A stretch of DNA of 64,000 bases from the NCBI RefSeq assembly GCF_001553685.1, contig NZ_CP014264.1, forward strand, positions 1,620,001-1,684,000, in the 5' to 3' direction. Below, piece after piece: positions 26,804-37,023 of the stretch. Positions within the stretch are counted from its first letter, which is position 1. Every line of letters starts with the position of its first letter. The notes beneath the pieces were generated by a model, which had not been told where the DNA came from, ran no database searches, and was given only the letters and a program-made list of their open reading frames with translations. This DNA comes from Streptococcus sp. oral taxon 431. GTDB taxonomy: Bacteria > Bacillota > Bacilli > Lactobacillales > Streptococcaceae. Both the position numbers and the translations under genes were made by a program.

Positions 26804-29024
26804 AATCGACTTTAGTAAAATTAAGCATAAGAGAGCTGATTAAAACAGATACTGAACTAAAGGCCATGGCCAATCCTGCAAGTTCTGGATTGAGTACTAA
26901 ACCAAGACTTGAAAAGACTCCTGCTGCAATCGGAATACCAATGAGGTTATAGATAGAGGCCCAGAAAAGATTGAGTAGAATACGATTAAAGGTTTTCTTA
27001 CTCATATCAAAAGCACGTGCCAATCCTAATAAATTGTTGGTTGTAAGGACAAGATCTGCTGATTCAATGGCAATATCTGTCCCAGAACCCATGGCAATTC
27101 CGACATCGGCCACACTAAGAGCTGGCGCATCATTGATACCATCTCCAACAAAGGCCAATTTGCCATTCTTTTGAAGCTTGTGAATTTCATGTGCCTTTTC
27201 CTCTGGCAAGACATTTGCGATCACTTCTTCGATTCCAATTTGCTCTGCAATCGCATGCGCTACTCCAGCATTATCTCCGGTAAGCATGACCGTTCTAAGG
27301 CCGCGTTTTTTCAATTTAGCAATAGCTTCTTTGGCATTTTCCTTAGGGACATCCTGCAAGGCAATTAAGCCTTTTAACTGACCATCTACGGATAAGAAGA
27401 CAACTGTTTTTGCTTCTTTCTCAAGCAAATCAAATCGTTCTTGATAATCATGTGGAATAGCAAGATCATCTAAGAGTTTGGCATTCCCAAGCAAGACTTG
27501 TTTACCATTAATAATCCCAGTTACACCTTTTCCATGTAAGGCTTGGAAGTTTTCCACTGGGTAAAGGCTAATTCCTAGTTCAGATGCACGATTAACAATA
27601 GCTTGAGCTAGCGGGTGTTGAGATACATCTTCCAGTGAAGCAGCCAAACTTAGCACTTCTCTTTCATCACCAATAACATCTGTCACTACTGGCTTCCCTT
27701 CGGTCAAGGTTCCTGTCTTATCAAAAACAACCGTTTGGACTTTTTGGATTTCCTGTAAAACTGTACCATTTTTGAGAAGAATCCCCATCTTGGCACTTCG
27801 TCCTGTTCCAACCATGAGTGCTGTCGGTGTCGCAAGTCCAAGAGCACAAGGGCAGGCAATAATCAAGACTGCAACACCATAGAGAAGCGACTTTACAAAA
27901 CTTTCACCAAGAAAAACAAACCAGATCCAAAAAGTAAGGAGTCCTAAAATGACAACTGCTGGTACAAAAATCCCAGAAATCTTGTCTGTCAAATCTTGAA
28001 TAGGAGCACGACTCGTTTGAGCTTTCTTCACAAAATCCACAATCTGAGCCAGCATAGTCTCAGAACCAACTTTTTCAGCTCTAAAGATGATCGTACCACT
28101 ATTATTGATGGTTGAACCAATGACAGCATCTCCAACTGATTTATCGACTGGAATACTTTCCCCAGTCACCATTGATTCATCAATACTCGTTTCACCTTCT
28201 AACACAGTCCCATCAACGGCAATTTTTTCACCTGGTCGAACGCGAATGAGATCCCCAACTTTGACTTGTTCTAGAGGGATTTGAACATAAACATCATCAC
28301 GCAAAACCTCTGCTGTTTTTGCTTGTAGGTCTAATAATTTTTCGACTGCCTGCGAAGTATTTTTTCGCATTTTTTCCTCAAAAACTGCTCCCAAAAGAAT
28401 GAAGAAGAGGATAAATGCAGCACTTTCAAAGTAAACGGGCAGACCAGTGAAGAGGGCAACTAAGCTATAGAAATAGGCCACTAGGGTTCCCAGAGCAACC
28501 AAGGTATCCATGTTGGAATTGTGCTTTTTAAAACTAGCCCAGGCGCTTCTGATATATGGAACTCCAGCTACCAGCATAATGGGTGTTGTGGCTAAAAAGG
28601 TGCCCCAACGCATGACTTGGTGACTAATTCCTCCTGTAGACATCCCAATCATGAGAATCACAAGAGGCACAGTAAAGATACTAGTAATCCAAAAACGCTG
28701 TAAAAGACTGAGAGACTTTTTAGTTTTTTCAACAACGGTGTAGGTCCCCTTTTGCATCTTCATGCCACATGAAAATTCATGTTCACCCAAGTCTTGAGGA
28801 GTAAAACGAATGATCTTTTCCTCATCTTGGGCGATTGGTTCTAGAATTCCTTCTTCTTCGAAGAGAATTTCTTTATAACAGTTTGATGGTGTCACACGGT
28901 GAAAGGTAATCTCAGCAGGAATTCCTTTTTGTAGTTGAATATGGGCTGGATGGTAGCCTTTGTCTGCCGTGATACGGATTTTTTGAACACCATTTTCAAG
29001 ACTTGCTTTTACAATTTCAGTCAT
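26802..29024 (-). CDS. copA: Copper-exporting P1B-type ATPase
   Basis: 740 residues. An N-terminal cupredoxin-like domain (about 1-95; TPSNCYKEI and [10 protein letters not shown] carry the Cys/Met ligands) resembles CupA and replaces the usual CxxC metal-binding domain. Then come about eight membrane helices with the ion-pathway motif [10 protein letters not shown], the phosphorylation site [11 protein letters not shown], the TGES actuator motif ([10 protein letters not shown]) and the hinge [10 protein letters not shown]. It pumps Cu(I) out of the cell. It is last in copY-cupA-copA, 9 bp after cupA. Confidence 0.95.
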   Translation of the reverse strand: MTEIVKASLENGVQKIRITADKGYHPAHIQLQKGIPAEITFHRVTPSNCYKEILFEEEGILEPIAQDEEKIIRFTPQDLGEHEFSCGMKMQKGTYTVVEKTKKSLSLLQRFWITSIFTVPLVILMIGMSTGGISHQVMRWGTFLATTPIMLVAGVPYIRSAWASFKKHNSNMDTLVALGTLVAYFYSLVALFTGLPVYFESAAFILFFILLGAVFEEKMRKNTSQAVEKLLDLQAKTAEVLRDDVYVQIPLEQVKVGDLIRVRPGEKIAVDGTVLEGETSIDESMVTGESIPVDKSVGDAVIGSTINNSGTIIFRAEKVGSETMLAQIVDFVKKAQTSRAPIQDLTDKISGIFVPAVVILGLLTFWIWFVFLGESFVKSLLYGVAVLIIACPCALGLATPTALMVGTGRSAKMGILLKNGTVLQEIQKVQTVVFDKTGTLTEGKPVVTDVIGDEREVLSLAASLEDVSQHPLAQAIVNRASELGISLYPVENFQALHGKGVTGIINGKQVLLGNAKLLDDLAIPHDYQERFDLLEKEAKTVVFLSVDGQLKGLIALQDVPKENAKEAIAKLKKRGLRTVMLTGDNAGVAHAIAEQIGIEEVIANVLPEEKAHEIHKLQKNGKLAFVGDGINDAPALSVADVGIAMGSGTDIAIESADLVLTTNNLLGLARAFDMSKKTFNRILLNLFWASIYNLIGIPIAAGVFSSLGLVLNPELAGLAMAFSSVSVLISSLMLNFTKVD

Positions 29025-29033
29025 ATCATTCTC

Positions 29034-29405
29034 CTATTCTACAATCATCTTACCGTGCATCATATTCATGCCACAAGAGAAACCATACTCACCTGCTTCT
29101 TCAGGTGTGATTTCAACCACATATTGGTCTCCCATAGGCAGATCTGCATGCACTCCAAAGTCTGGGAAAACGATTTGGTCCAAGCAAGGTGAAGGATCTT
29201 TTCGATCAAAAATAATGCGAGCAGGTTGCGATTTTTTGAGGATAATGGTTTCTGGAGTATATCCTCCCATGACCTCCACTCGAATCTCCTGATAGCCATT
29301 TTTTTGCTGGGCTCTCTTAGCATCTTCTTGCGGTTTTTTGAAAAACCAAAAGAGGATAAAAGCAATCATTCCTAAAACAACAATAGATACAAATAGATTT
29401 AACAT
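29034..29405 (-). CDS. cupA: Membrane-anchored copper chaperone CupA
   Basis: 123 residues: one N-terminal membrane helix (about 4-23, LFVSIVVLGMIAFILFWFF) and a cupredoxin-fold domain. The copper ligands lie in DPSPCLDQIVF and the C-terminal FSCGMNMMHGKM. As known for the pneumococcal protein, it binds Cu(I) at the membrane and hands it to CopA. The homologous domain at the CopA N-terminus supports that partnership. The ribosome-binding site AAGGAG is good. Confidence 0.93.
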   Translation of the reverse strand: MLNLFVSIVVLGMIAFILFWFFKKPQEDAKRAQQKNGYQEIRVEVMGGYTPETIILKKSQPARIIFDRKDPSPCLDQIVFPDFGVHADLPMGDQYVVEITPEEAGEYGFSCGMNMMHGKMIVE

Positions 29406-29415
29406 AGCGTCTCCT

Positions 29416-29811
29416 TTACATACAATTACATCTTACTTCTGTTACAGCACTTGCTTTTTTCTTTGAAATCACTTCTTCCAAACCTTCCAAGTCAGCTAGG
29501 GTAAAGTCACATTCTTCAATCAAATCAGCTAGCAAGAGCTTTATTCTGCGGGAACAAAGCTTGTCTTTGATATCCTGAACCATTAAGCCCCTACTATCAT
29601 CTAGCGTTAAAAGGGCCGAATAGACAAAGGACTTGCCCTGTTTTTCCCGAGTCAAACATTCTTTCTCCACCAAACGGGCCAAGAGTGTCTGGATCGTGGA
29701 TTTGGACCAACTGAACCTTTTCTCTAATACTTTTATGAGATCAGTACTAGTCTGTTCTCCCTGCATCCAGATAATCTTCATGACCTGCCATTCTGCATCC
29801 GAAATCTGCAT
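29416..29811 (-). CDS. copY: Copper-responsive repressor CopY
   Basis: 131 residues of the BlaI/MecI/CopY type. The winged helix is at 1-70 (MQISDAEWQVMKIIWMQGEQ, recognition region SWSKSTIQTLLARLVEK). The C-terminus ends in a single Cys-x-Cys (VRCNCM), where the classical Enterococcus CopY has two such motifs. Copper binding should displace structural zinc and release DNA. It represses its own operon through two cop boxes upstream; it is the first gene. Confidence 0.93.
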   Translation of the reverse strand: MQISDAEWQVMKIIWMQGEQTSTDLIKVLEKRFSWSKSTIQTLLARLVEKECLTREKQGKSFVYSALLTLDDSRGLMVQDIKDKLCSRRIKLLLADLIEECDFTLADLEGLEEVISKKKASAVTEVRCNCM

Positions 29812-29829
29812 TGTTATTCCTCCTAAATC

Positions 29830-29881
29830 TACATTTGTAAATTACAATTATTACTATACACCTATAATCTACATTTGTCAA
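29830..29881 (-). promoter_or_regulatory. cop promoter with two CopY operators
   Basis: -35 TTGACA (29876-29881) and -10 TATAGT (29853-29858), 17 bp apart. Cop boxes read TACATTTGTA (29830-29839) and TACATTTGTC (29870-29879), exactly 40 bp apart, one overlapping the -35 and one downstream of the -10. Confidence 0.85.
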
Positions 29882-29972
29882 TCATAACATCACATTTTTA
29901 AAATTTATCGCCTCTATAAATATTTTTTATCACCACAATAAAAAATACATATTATCCAAAGCTCTCTTTTAA

Positions 29973-29981
29973 TGCTACAAT
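29973..29981 (+). promoter_or_regulatory. Promoter of the polar amino-acid transporter
   Basis: Extended -10 TGCTACAAT on the plus strand. The -35 is not clear. Confidence 0.55.
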
Positions 29982-30016
29982 AACTGTATCATTTTCCTAG
30001 ATGGGAGGTTCTACTT

Positions 30017-30697
30017 TTGGATTGGTCCATTGTTGAACAATATCTACCACTCTATCAAAAGGCATTCTTTCTGACCTTGCATATTGCAGTTTGGGGAATT
30101 CTAGGTTCTTTTTTGCTGGGGCTCATCGTCAGCGTCATCCGGCATTACCGAGTTCCTGTTTTCTCACAGTTGGCAACAGCCTATATCGAGCTTTCACGAA
30201 ATACACCCCTTTTGATACAGCTATTCTTTCTCTACTTCGGTCTACCTCGAATAGGGATTGTTCTTTCTTCAGAAGTCTGCGCAACGGTCGGACTCATCTT
30301 TTTAGGTGGTTCCTACATGGCAGAATCCTTCCGAAGCGGGCTAGAAGCAGTTAGCCAAACCCAGCATGAAATAGGTTTAGCCATTGGCCTTACTCCTTTT
30401 CAGGTCTTTCGCTACGTGGTTCTGCCACAAGCGACTGCGGTGGCTCTACCATCTTTTAGTGCCAATGTTATTTTCCTCATCAAGGAAACATCTGTTTTCT
30501 CAGCAGTTGCCCTTGCTGACCTTATGTACGTTGCTAAGGATTTGATTGGACTCTATTATGAGACAGATATTGCGCTGGCTATGTTGGTGGTTGCTTACCT
30601 CATCATGCTTCTACCTATTTCACTAGTCTTTAGCTGGATAGAAAGGAGGCTCCGTCATGCAGGATTCGGGAATGCAAGTACTCTTTCAGGGAAATAA
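30017..30697 (+). CDS. Polar amino-acid ABC transporter permease
   Basis: 226 residues of the HisM/GlnP permease type with about five membrane helices. The N-terminal LTLHIAVWGILGSFLLGLIV and the ATPase-coupling loop GLEAVSQTQHEIGLAIGLTP are typical. The start is TTG (MDWSIVEQYL), chosen because GGGAGG lies 8 bases upstream. It is the first of four genes encoding a complete importer; it overlaps the second permease by 41 bp. Confidence 0.9.
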   Translation: MDWSIVEQYLPLYQKAFFLTLHIAVWGILGSFLLGLIVSVIRHYRVPVFSQLATAYIELSRNTPLLIQLFFLYFGLPRIGIVLSSEVCATVGLIFLGGSYMAESFRSGLEAVSQTQHEIGLAIGLTPFQVFRYVVLPQATAVALPSFSANVIFLIKETSVFSAVALADLMYVAKDLIGLYYETDIALAMLVVAYLIMLLPISLVFSWIERRLRHAGFGNASTLSGK

Positions 30698-31334
30698 TCT
30701 CCTGAGAATCTTACAAGGATTGGGAGTCACGATTGGGATTTCTATCCTGTCTGTCCTCTTATCCATGATTTTCGGAACGGTGATGGGAATTATCATGACT
30801 TCTCATTCTAGAGTGATTCGTTTCTTGACTCGTTTTTATCTAGAATTTATCCGGATCATGCCCCAGCTGGTGCTCCTTTTCATCGTTTACTTTGGTTTAG
30901 CTCGAAACTTTAATATCAATATTTCTGGTGAGACTTCTGCTATTATCGTTTTCACCCTCTGGGGAACAGCTGAGATGGGTGACTTAGTTCGTGGAGCTAT
31001 CACTTCCCTGCCTAAACATCAATTTGAGAGTGGACAAGCACTTGGCTTAACTAAATTTCAACTCTACTACTACATCATCATCCCTCAGGTCTTAAGAAGA
31101 TTGCTCCCACAAGCCATCAACCTTGTCACTCGGATGATTAAAACGACTTCCTTGGTTGTTTTGATTGGGGTTGTTGAAGTTACCAAAGTTGGACAACAAA
31201 TTATAGATAGCAATCGTTTGACTATCCCAACCGCTTCCTTTTGGATTTATGGAACCATCCTAGTCTTGTATTTCGCGGTTTGCTTCCCTATTTCCAAACT
31301 ATCTACTCACTTAGAAAAACATTGGAGGAACTAA
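30657..31334 (+). CDS. Polar amino-acid ABC transporter permease (second subunit)
   Basis: 225 residues, same fold as its neighbour (LGVTIGISILSVLLSMIFGT, coupling loop SLPKHQFESGQALGLTKFQ). The ATG at 30657 follows GGAGG inside the first permease gene, so translation is coupled. The two subunits form a heterodimeric channel for an amino acid such as glutamine, glutamate or cystine; the substrate is not readable. Confidence 0.9.
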   Translation: MQDSGMQVLFQGNNLLRILQGLGVTIGISILSVLLSMIFGTVMGIIMTSHSRVIRFLTRFYLEFIRIMPQLVLLFIVYFGLARNFNINISGETSAIIVFTLWGTAEMGDLVRGAITSLPKHQFESGQALGLTKFQLYYYIIIPQVLRRLLPQAINLVTRMIKTTSLVVLIGVVEVTKVGQQIIDSNRLTIPTASFWIYGTILVLYFAVCFPISKLSTHLEKHWRN

Positions 31335-32093
31335 ATGTCTGAAACTATTTTAGAAATCAAGGAACTAAAAAAATCCTTCGGAGACAATCCTATCCTCCAA
31401 GGACTTTCCCTAGATGTTAAAAAGGGGGAAGTGGTCGTCATCCTAGGGCCGTCTGGTTGTGGGAAAAGTACCCTACTTCGTTGCCTCAATGGTTTAGAAA
31501 GTATTCAAGGAGGAGATATCCTGCTGGATGGCCAGTCCATCGTTGAAAATAAAAAAGATTTTCACTTGGTTCGCCAAAAAATCGGCATGGTCTTTCAAAG
31601 TTATGAACTCTTTCCTCACTTAGATGTCCTTCAAAACCTTATCTTAGGCCCTATCAAGGCTCAAGGAAGAGACAAAAAAGAAGTCACTGAAGAAGCTCTG
31701 CAACTACTAGAGCGTGTTGGACTTCTAGATAAACAACATAGCTTCGCTCGTCAATTATCTGGTGGACAAAAGCAACGGGTAGCCATCGTTCGTGCCCTTC
31801 TCATGCATCCAGAAATCATTCTTTTTGACGAGGTGACGGCTTCACTGGATCCAGAAATGGTGCGTGAGGTTCTGGAACTTATCAATGACTTGGCTCAAGA
31901 AGGGCGTACCATGATTCTGGTAACCCATGAAATGCAGTTTGCCCAAGCCATTGCGGACCGCATTATCTTCCTTGACCAAGGGAAAATTGCTGAAGAAGGA
32001 ACTGCTCAGGAATTCTTCACAAATCCACAAACCAAACGAGCACAAGAATTTTTAAACGTCTTTGACTTTAGCCAGTTTGGCTCATACTTATAA
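31335..32093 (+). CDS. Polar amino-acid ABC transporter ATPase
   Basis: 252 residues: Walker A GPSGCGKST (about 38-46), Q-loop VFQSYELFPHL, signature LSGGQKQRVAI, Walker B IILFDEVTASLDPE and switch His in LVTHEMQFA. It matches the GlnQ/HisP family. It starts directly after the permease stop. The usual Walker-B-side Pro is Val here (DEVTAS), a common variant in streptococcal GlnQ proteins. Confidence 0.93.
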   Translation: MSETILEIKELKKSFGDNPILQGLSLDVKKGEVVVILGPSGCGKSTLLRCLNGLESIQGGDILLDGQSIVENKKDFHLVRQKIGMVFQSYELFPHLDVLQNLILGPIKAQGRDKKEVTEEALQLLERVGLLDKQHSFARQLSGGQKQRVAIVRALLMHPEIILFDEVTASLDPEMVREVLELINDLAQEGRTMILVTHEMQFAQAIADRIIFLDQGKIAEEGTAQEFFTNPQTKRAQEFLNVFDFSQFGSYL

Positions 32094-32111
32094 TAACTAA
32101 AGGAGATTATT

Positions 32112-32978
32112 ATGAAACTACTAAAACCAATTCTAACTGTTTTTGCTCTAGCATTTGCGCTTATCTTTGTCACAGCTTGTAGTTCAGGCGGAAGCTCTGA
32201 TGCTTCATCTACTAAGGCAACTGCCAAAGCTCGTACTATTGATGAAATTAAGAAAAGTGGCGAACTTCGAATCGCGGTATTTGGAGATAAAAAACCATTT
32301 GGTTATGTTGACAACGATGGTTCTTACCAAGGTTACGATATCGAACTAGGTAACCAATTAGCACAAGACCTTGGTGTAAAGGTCAAATACGTTTCTGTTG
32401 ATGCTGCCAACCGTGCTGAATACTTGATTTCAAACAAGGTGGATATTACCCTTGCCAACTTTACAGTTACTGACGAACGTAAGAAACAAGTTGACTTTGC
32501 CCTTCCTTACATGAAAGTTTCTCTCGGTGTTGTGTCACCAAAAGATAAAGTCATCAGGGACGTTAAAGAACTTGAAGGCAAAACCTTGATCGTTACAAAA
32601 GGAACTACTGCTGAAACTTACTTTGAGAAAAATCACCCAGAAGTAAAACTTCAAAAATACGACCAATATAGCGATGCCTACCAAGCCCTTCTTGATGGAC
32701 GTGGAGATGCCTTCTCTACTGATAATACTGAAGTTCTAGCTTGGGCGCTTGAAAACAAAGGATATGAAGTAGGAATTACTTCTCTTGGTAATCCAGATAC
32801 TATTGCACCAGCAGTTCAAAAAGGTAACCAAGAACTACTCGACTACATCAACCAAGAAATCGAAAAATTAGGTAAGGAAAACTTCTTCCACAAGGCTTAT
32901 GAGAAAACACTTCACCCAACTTACGGTGATGCTGCTAAAGCAGATGACCTTGTTGTTGAAGGTGAAAAAGTCGACTAA
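32112..32978 (+). CDS. Amino-acid-binding lipoprotein
   Basis: 288 residues. The signal peptide ends in a lipobox (FVTAC, Cys near 23) followed by a Ser/Gly-rich linker. The type-II binding fold starts at TIDEIKKSGELRIAVFGDKK and carries YQGYDIELGNQLAQDLG and FTVTDERKKQVDFALPYM, the carboxylate/amine-binding Arg region. It captures the amino acid for the transporter encoded just upstream. A convergent terminator follows. Confidence 0.93.
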   Translation: MKLLKPILTVFALAFALIFVTACSSGGSSDASSTKATAKARTIDEIKKSGELRIAVFGDKKPFGYVDNDGSYQGYDIELGNQLAQDLGVKVKYVSVDAANRAEYLISNKVDITLANFTVTDERKKQVDFALPYMKVSLGVVSPKDKVIRDVKELEGKTLIVTKGTTAETYFEKNHPEVKLQKYDQYSDAYQALLDGRGDAFSTDNTEVLAWALENKGYEVGITSLGNPDTIAPAVQKGNQELLDYINQEIEKLGKENFFHKAYEKTLHPTYGDAAKADDLVVEGEKVD

Positions 32979-33000
32979 TACTCAATGAAATCACAAAAAG

Positions 33001-33032
33001 AAATCAGGTAATCCTAGTGATTACCTGATTTT
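33001..33032. terminator. Bidirectional terminator between the transporter and pyrE
   Basis: Perfect 13-bp stem AAATCAGGTAATC / GATTACCTGATTT. T-runs lie on both outer sides for the two convergent operons. Confidence 0.9.
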
Positions 33033-33040
33033 TATATACC

Positions 33041-33673
33041 TTAAGCTTTTTGCCAATTTTCTTGGTCTTCTTTAAAACGTTTTAGGAGGTCTAGTCCTTC
33101 TGGTGTGATATAGCCTTCTTCTTGAGCTAGATGAATCAGTTCGCTGTAGTTTGAAAGGGTTACTAGTTTGACACCAGCATCGGCAAAGTTCTTATCTGCT
33201 TTTGGTAATTGATAGCTGAAAATAGCCACAACACCAAGAACATCAGCTCCTTCACGTTTGGCTGCTGCAACAGCTTCGAGAACTGAACCACCAGTTGAAA
33301 TCAAATCTTCAACAACGACCATCTTTTGCCCCTGAGCTACACGGCCTTCGATTTGATTTCCAGCACCATGGTCTTTTGGTTTGCTACGGATATAGGCAAA
33401 TGGCAAGTTCATCTTGTCAGCGATGATGGCACCATGAGGAATACCTGCAGTCGCTGTTCCTGCAATCACTTCTACTTCTGGGAATTCTGCCTTAATAGCT
33501 TCCACAAAACCATTTTCAATCAAGCTACGAGTATCTGGATAAGCAAGTGTCACACGGTTGTCCGTATAAATCGGTGACTTGATACCTGATGCCCAAGTAA
33601 AGGGTTCTTCTGGCTTGAGGTAAACGGCTTGAATTTTCAATAGATGGCTAGCAATATCTTTAGCAAGTGTCAT
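33041..33673 (-). CDS. pyrE: Orotate phosphoribosyltransferase
   Basis: 210 residues. The PRPP motif is [17 protein letters not shown] (about 122-138), and the N-terminus [20 protein letters not shown] matches the family. It makes orotidine 5'-monophosphate from orotate. It follows pyrF by 31 bp and ends the operon at the convergent terminator, so it shares the PyrR-controlled leader. Confidence 0.96.
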   Translation of the reverse strand: MTLAKDIASHLLKIQAVYLKPEEPFTWASGIKSPIYTDNRVTLAYPDTRSLIENGFVEAIKAEFPEVEVIAGTATAGIPHGAIIADKMNLPFAYIRSKPKDHGAGNQIEGRVAQGQKMVVVEDLISTGGSVLEAVAAAKREGADVLGVVAIFSYQLPKADKNFADAGVKLVTLSNYSELIHLAQEEGYITPEGLDLLKRFKEDQENWQKA

Positions 33674-33704
33674 GGGATTCTCCTTTGTATTTTAAACTAT
33701 ATTC

Positions 33705-34406
33705 TTATTTCCAGTCTCGTGTCCACTCATCCTTGATAGCACGATAAGCTGCTACTGGATCCGTGGCTTGAGTGATTGGGCGTCCAACTACGATATAGTC
33801 ACTACCAATCTGATAAGCATCCGCAGGTGTCATAACTCGTTTTTGGTCTCCAACTGCAGCGCCTGCTGGTCGAATACCTGGTGTCAGGCAGATAAAGTCT
33901 TGGTTGGTAGCTTCTTTGATGAGTTTCACTTCCTGAGCCGAACAAACCACACCATCTAAACCGGCTTCAGCAGTTTTCTTGGCATAATGAATGACCGATT
34001 CTTGAAGACTGGTTTGGATATTTTGAAAGTCTCTCATTTGTTCTTCAGAAGTTGAAGTCAACTGGGTAACAGCAATCAATTTTGCTTCTTTCCCAAGACC
34101 TTCTCGCGCAGCCTTCATCATCTCTACACCACCTGCCGCATGAACATTGGTCATGTCAACACCCAGATTAGACAAAACCTTCATGGCTGACTTAACCGTA
34201 TTGGGAATATCATGAAGTTTGAGATCCAGAAAGACACTGTGACCTAAGTCTTTCAAATAAGAAACAATCTCCGGACCTGTAGCATAATAGAGCTCCATAC
34301 CTACCTTTAGATAGAGACTCTCTTCCGCTGGAAAAAGAGCTAAAAATTGCTTGACTGCCTCAAAACTTGGAAAATCAAGAGCAATAACTGGACGAGATTC
34401 GCGCAT
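33705..34406 (-). CDS. pyrF: Orotidine 5'-phosphate decarboxylase
   Basis: 233 residues. The catalytic Lys/Asp array is in [15 protein letters not shown] (about 59-73), the N-terminal Asp in VIALDFPS, and the phosphate-binding loop in [11 protein letters not shown]. It completes UMP synthesis. It is first of pyrF-pyrE; only these two pathway genes are here, and the rest must lie elsewhere. Expression depends on the attenuator just upstream. Confidence 0.96.
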   Translation of the reverse strand: MRESRPVIALDFPSFEAVKQFLALFPAEESLYLKVGMELYYATGPEIVSYLKDLGHSVFLDLKLHDIPNTVKSAMKVLSNLGVDMTNVHAAGGVEMMKAAREGLGKEAKLIAVTQLTSTSEEQMRDFQNIQTSLQESVIHYAKKTAEAGLDGVVCSAQEVKLIKEATNQDFICLTPGIRPAGAAVGDQKRVMTPADAYQIGSDYIVVGRPITQATDPVAAYRAIKDEWTRDWK

Positions 34407-34443
34407 ACTTTTCTCCTTTTACCTTTGTTAGCTAGAGAGCATG

Positions 34444-34540
34444 AAAAAAGGAACCTGCCTACAGCAAGGTTCCACGAAAAATGGGTAGAATCCACCCTTT
34501 CACCGTCTAACCTTAGCTGCCTCTCTGGACTGCTTTAAAG
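34444..34540 (-). promoter_or_regulatory. PyrR-binding attenuator of pyrFE
   Basis: On the minus strand the leader carries AGTCCAGAGAGGC (34519-34531), the conserved PyrR-binding loop, followed by terminator GGAACCTTGC / GCAGGTTCC (34450-34473) and six T. UMP-bound PyrR should stabilise the anti-antiterminator so that transcription stops before pyrF. Confidence 0.9.
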
Positions 34541-34550
34541 GTTTTTTACT

Positions 34551-34579
34551 ATTCTATTATTTAAAGCGGTAGTTGTCAA
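34551..34579 (-). promoter_or_regulatory. pyrFE promoter
   Basis: -35 TTGACA (34574-34579) and -10 TAGAAT (34551-34556), 17 bp apart, directly before the PyrR leader. Confidence 0.88.
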
Positions 34580-34646
34580 GTAAAAAACAGTAATTGAACT
34601 TGTAGAAAACATGACTCATCATCAAGTCAATAGAATCATCTCAAAC

Positions 34647-35954
34647 TTAACGACTCTGTGATTGTTGGGTTGTTTGATTTTGAGTTTGATTCTGAGTTTG
34701 ATTTCCTTGCTCTTCTTGTTTTTTCTTTTCTTCTTCCTGCTTCTTCTTTTCCTCTTCTTTAGCTTTGATTCTTGCTTCTTCTAAAGCCTTATCCTTCAAG
34801 CTATAACTATAGATCCCAACTTCCATATCAATACCGCTTGGAACTGTTAATTGGGGTTTAATCTTGCTATAGTAAGGCAATTTTTTACCTAATTCTGATA
34901 AGGGAACCAAAATCTCATCGGTATCATACATGGTAATCTTGAGAAGGTCGCTGGTTACACTAGTTGGAGCCAATTCAATCGTTTTGATAGCCTGCTTAAT
35001 CTCTGGGCTGACTTCAGCCAGTTGTTCAATCAAGATTTTGACTTGCTGCTCATCGTTAAAGAGTACAGACATATAGGTTTCAGGAAGACTGACTAGACTA
35101 ACTGGACTGGTTTCCACCGTCCCACTAGAAAGAATCGGATAATGATCCTCTCCAGAAACATAATAGGCTACAATCCCGTATTCCTTGACCTGGATGGTAA
35201 AATTGGTCGGGAATTGATAGTGAATGCTAGCAGATTCAATCCAGTGATTGGACTTAATCATCTCAGCATGTTTGTCTTTATTGAGAAGCAGATCAAAGGT
35301 ATAGTCACTATCACGAATCCCTGAAGCCTCTTTGATTTGGTCTGCATTGGTCTCTACCGTACCAGTGACTTCTATGTTTTTCAAAGTTGAGTATGGCGTC
35401 AAAAGATAGATGGAAAAGAACAAGACAAGCAAACTTGGGATTAGAATCGTAACAGCACGCCAGATATGAACACTTGGAATAGAAGGATTAGCAATCTTTT
35501 TCTTAGACTTAGATCTCTTTTCTTCTACTTTTGTTTCTTCAGATTTTTCTTGAGATTCTTCGTCCTCTTCTTCTACTTGTTCTGTCTCAGTAGTTTCCTC
35601 CTCATTCTCTGGAGAGGACTGGTCTTCTGAACTCTCCTTCTGCTCTTCAGGATTAGAATCTGAGGTCTCTTCTGCCTCAGTATCTTCAGATAAGTCTGAC
35701 TCTTGTTCTTCCTTGGTCTCTTCTTCAGCCTTTTTACGCAGATATTCACGGTTCTGCTTCTGCCACTCTGATAAGGTGGTTTCTTCGTCTTCCGGAGCTT
35801 TTGCAACTTCTTTTTTATTGGCCTCTGCTTGGGCCTTTTCTTTGGCTAGTTGGGCCTCTTCTTCAGCTTTTTTTTGAAGATATTCTTGATTTCGTTTTTG
35901 CCACTCTGACAATTCCTTGCCTTGAGTTGGCTCTTGTTTCTTATCCTTTGACAT
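34647..35954 (-). CDS. divIB: Cell division protein DivIB/FtsQ
   Basis: 435 residues. The cytoplasmic part (1-165) is unusually long and highly acidic/coiled, opening with two SEWQK(R/Q)N repeats near 17 and 61. One membrane helix follows (about 167-187, WRAVTILIPSLLVLFFSIYL), then the POTRA domain (TLKNIEVTGTVETNADQIKE) and the beta domain, with a Gln/Asn/Thr-rich tail (NQTQNQTQNQTTQQ). It stabilises the FtsL/DivIC complex at the septum. It is last of murD-murG-divIB, 9 bp after murG. Confidence 0.92.
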   Translation of the reverse strand: MSKDKKQEPTQGKELSEWQKRNQEYLQKKAEEEAQLAKEKAQAEANKKEVAKAPEDEETTLSEWQKQNREYLRKKAEEETKEEQESDLSEDTEAEETSDSNPEEQKESSEDQSSPENEEETTETEQVEEEDEESQEKSEETKVEEKRSKSKKKIANPSIPSVHIWRAVTILIPSLLVLFFSIYLLTPYSTLKNIEVTGTVETNADQIKEASGIRDSDYTFDLLLNKDKHAEMIKSNHWIESASIHYQFPTNFTIQVKEYGIVAYYVSGEDHYPILSSGTVETSPVSLVSLPETYMSVLFNDEQQVKILIEQLAEVSPEIKQAIKTIELAPTSVTSDLLKITMYDTDEILVPLSELGKKLPYYSKIKPQLTVPSGIDMEVGIYSYSLKDKALEEARIKAKEEEKKKQEEEKKKQEEQGNQTQNQTQNQTTQQSQSR

Positions 35955-35963
35955 CGATTTTCC

Positions 35964-37022
35964 TTATGATAGATCTTTTTTTAGTAGCGCATAAAAATCC
36001 GCCACAGATTTTAATTCATGAGAATTTTTCATCGTGCTCTGGTAGTCTTCTTTGTGGGTCAAAAGCTTGCTTACTTTTTCTTCTAAAGTAGACAAGGTCA
36101 AATCGCTCTCTTGCAACTCCTCAGCATAGCCTTTTTTCACAAAGTAAGCTGCATTTTCAATCTGGTCTCCACGGCTAGCTTCACGCCCTAGAGGGACAAT
36201 GACATGCAATTTAGCCATGGCAAGGAGCTCAAAAATGGTATTGGCACCACCACGAGTGACGACTACATCAGCCATATTCATGAGTGGTTGATAGAGGTCA
36301 GTCACATAGTCAACACGATAGAGGTTTGAACTTAGTTCATTTAAACTAGCCTCACCTGTCAGGTTGATGATATTGTAGCGACTAGTCAGCTCTTCCTTGT
36401 GGTCTGTAACTAGTTGGTTAAAGACACGCGCTCCAGCAGAACCTCCAACAAAGAGAAGAGTTGGTAGTTTGCTATCAAAATAAGTTCGGATGTCCACCAT
36501 TTCTTCAGGTTCTTCCATGATTGGGCCAGAAACCTTGGTCACAGCTCCTACATGCTCTACCTTAGTGAGACTAGACGCTTGTTCAAAAGTAGAGTACATC
36601 TTAGTCGCAAACTTATAGGCGATTTTATTGGCCAAGCCCATAGAGAGGTCAGACTCGTGGATAAAGACTGGTACTCTACATACTCGCGCTGCAATAACAG
36701 GAGGAACAGATACAAATCCACCCTTAGAAAAGAGGGCTTGTGGACGAACTCGAAGCATGATAAAGAGCGATTGAAGAATTCCAAAAGCAACCTTAAAGAC
36801 GTCAACCATATTTTGCCATGAGAAATATCGACGTAATTTCCCTGTTGCAATCGAATGGAAGGTAACATCTAAACCTGACTTGAGAATTTCATGATGCTCA
36901 ATCCCATTTTTATCACCAATATAGTGGACTTCCCAGCCATCTTCGATGAACTTAGGCATTAATAAAAGGTTGAGGGTAACGTGTCCAACCGTTCCCCCAC
37001 CTGTAAATACTATTTTTTTCAT
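35964..37022 (-). CDS. murG: UDP-GlcNAc:lipid-intermediate transferase MurG
   Basis: 352 residues. [20 protein letters not shown] at the N-terminus holds the first G-loop, [14 protein letters not shown] the second, and [15 protein letters not shown] the UDP-GlcNAc site (about 244-258). It converts lipid I to lipid II on the cytoplasmic membrane face. It starts one base after the murD stop, in the conserved murD-murG-divIB order. Confidence 0.95.
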   Translation of the reverse strand: MKKIVFTGGGTVGHVTLNLLLMPKFIEDGWEVHYIGDKNGIEHHEILKSGLDVTFHSIATGKLRRYFSWQNMVDVFKVAFGILQSLFIMLRVRPQALFSKGGFVSVPPVIAARVCRVPVFIHESDLSMGLANKIAYKFATKMYSTFEQASSLTKVEHVGAVTKVSGPIMEEPEEMVDIRTYFDSKLPTLLFVGGSAGARVFNQLVTDHKEELTSRYNIINLTGEASLNELSSNLYRVDYVTDLYQPLMNMADVVVTRGGANTIFELLAMAKLHVIVPLGREASRGDQIENAAYFVKKGYAEELQESDLTLSTLEEKVSKLLTHKEDYQSTMKNSHELKSVADFYALLKKDLS

Positions 37023-37023
37023 A

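Noticed and set aside
32976..32996. Third BOX element after the amino-acid transporter
   Set aside because: Only about a dozen bases (TACTCAATGAAA) match the end of boxC; too short to call.
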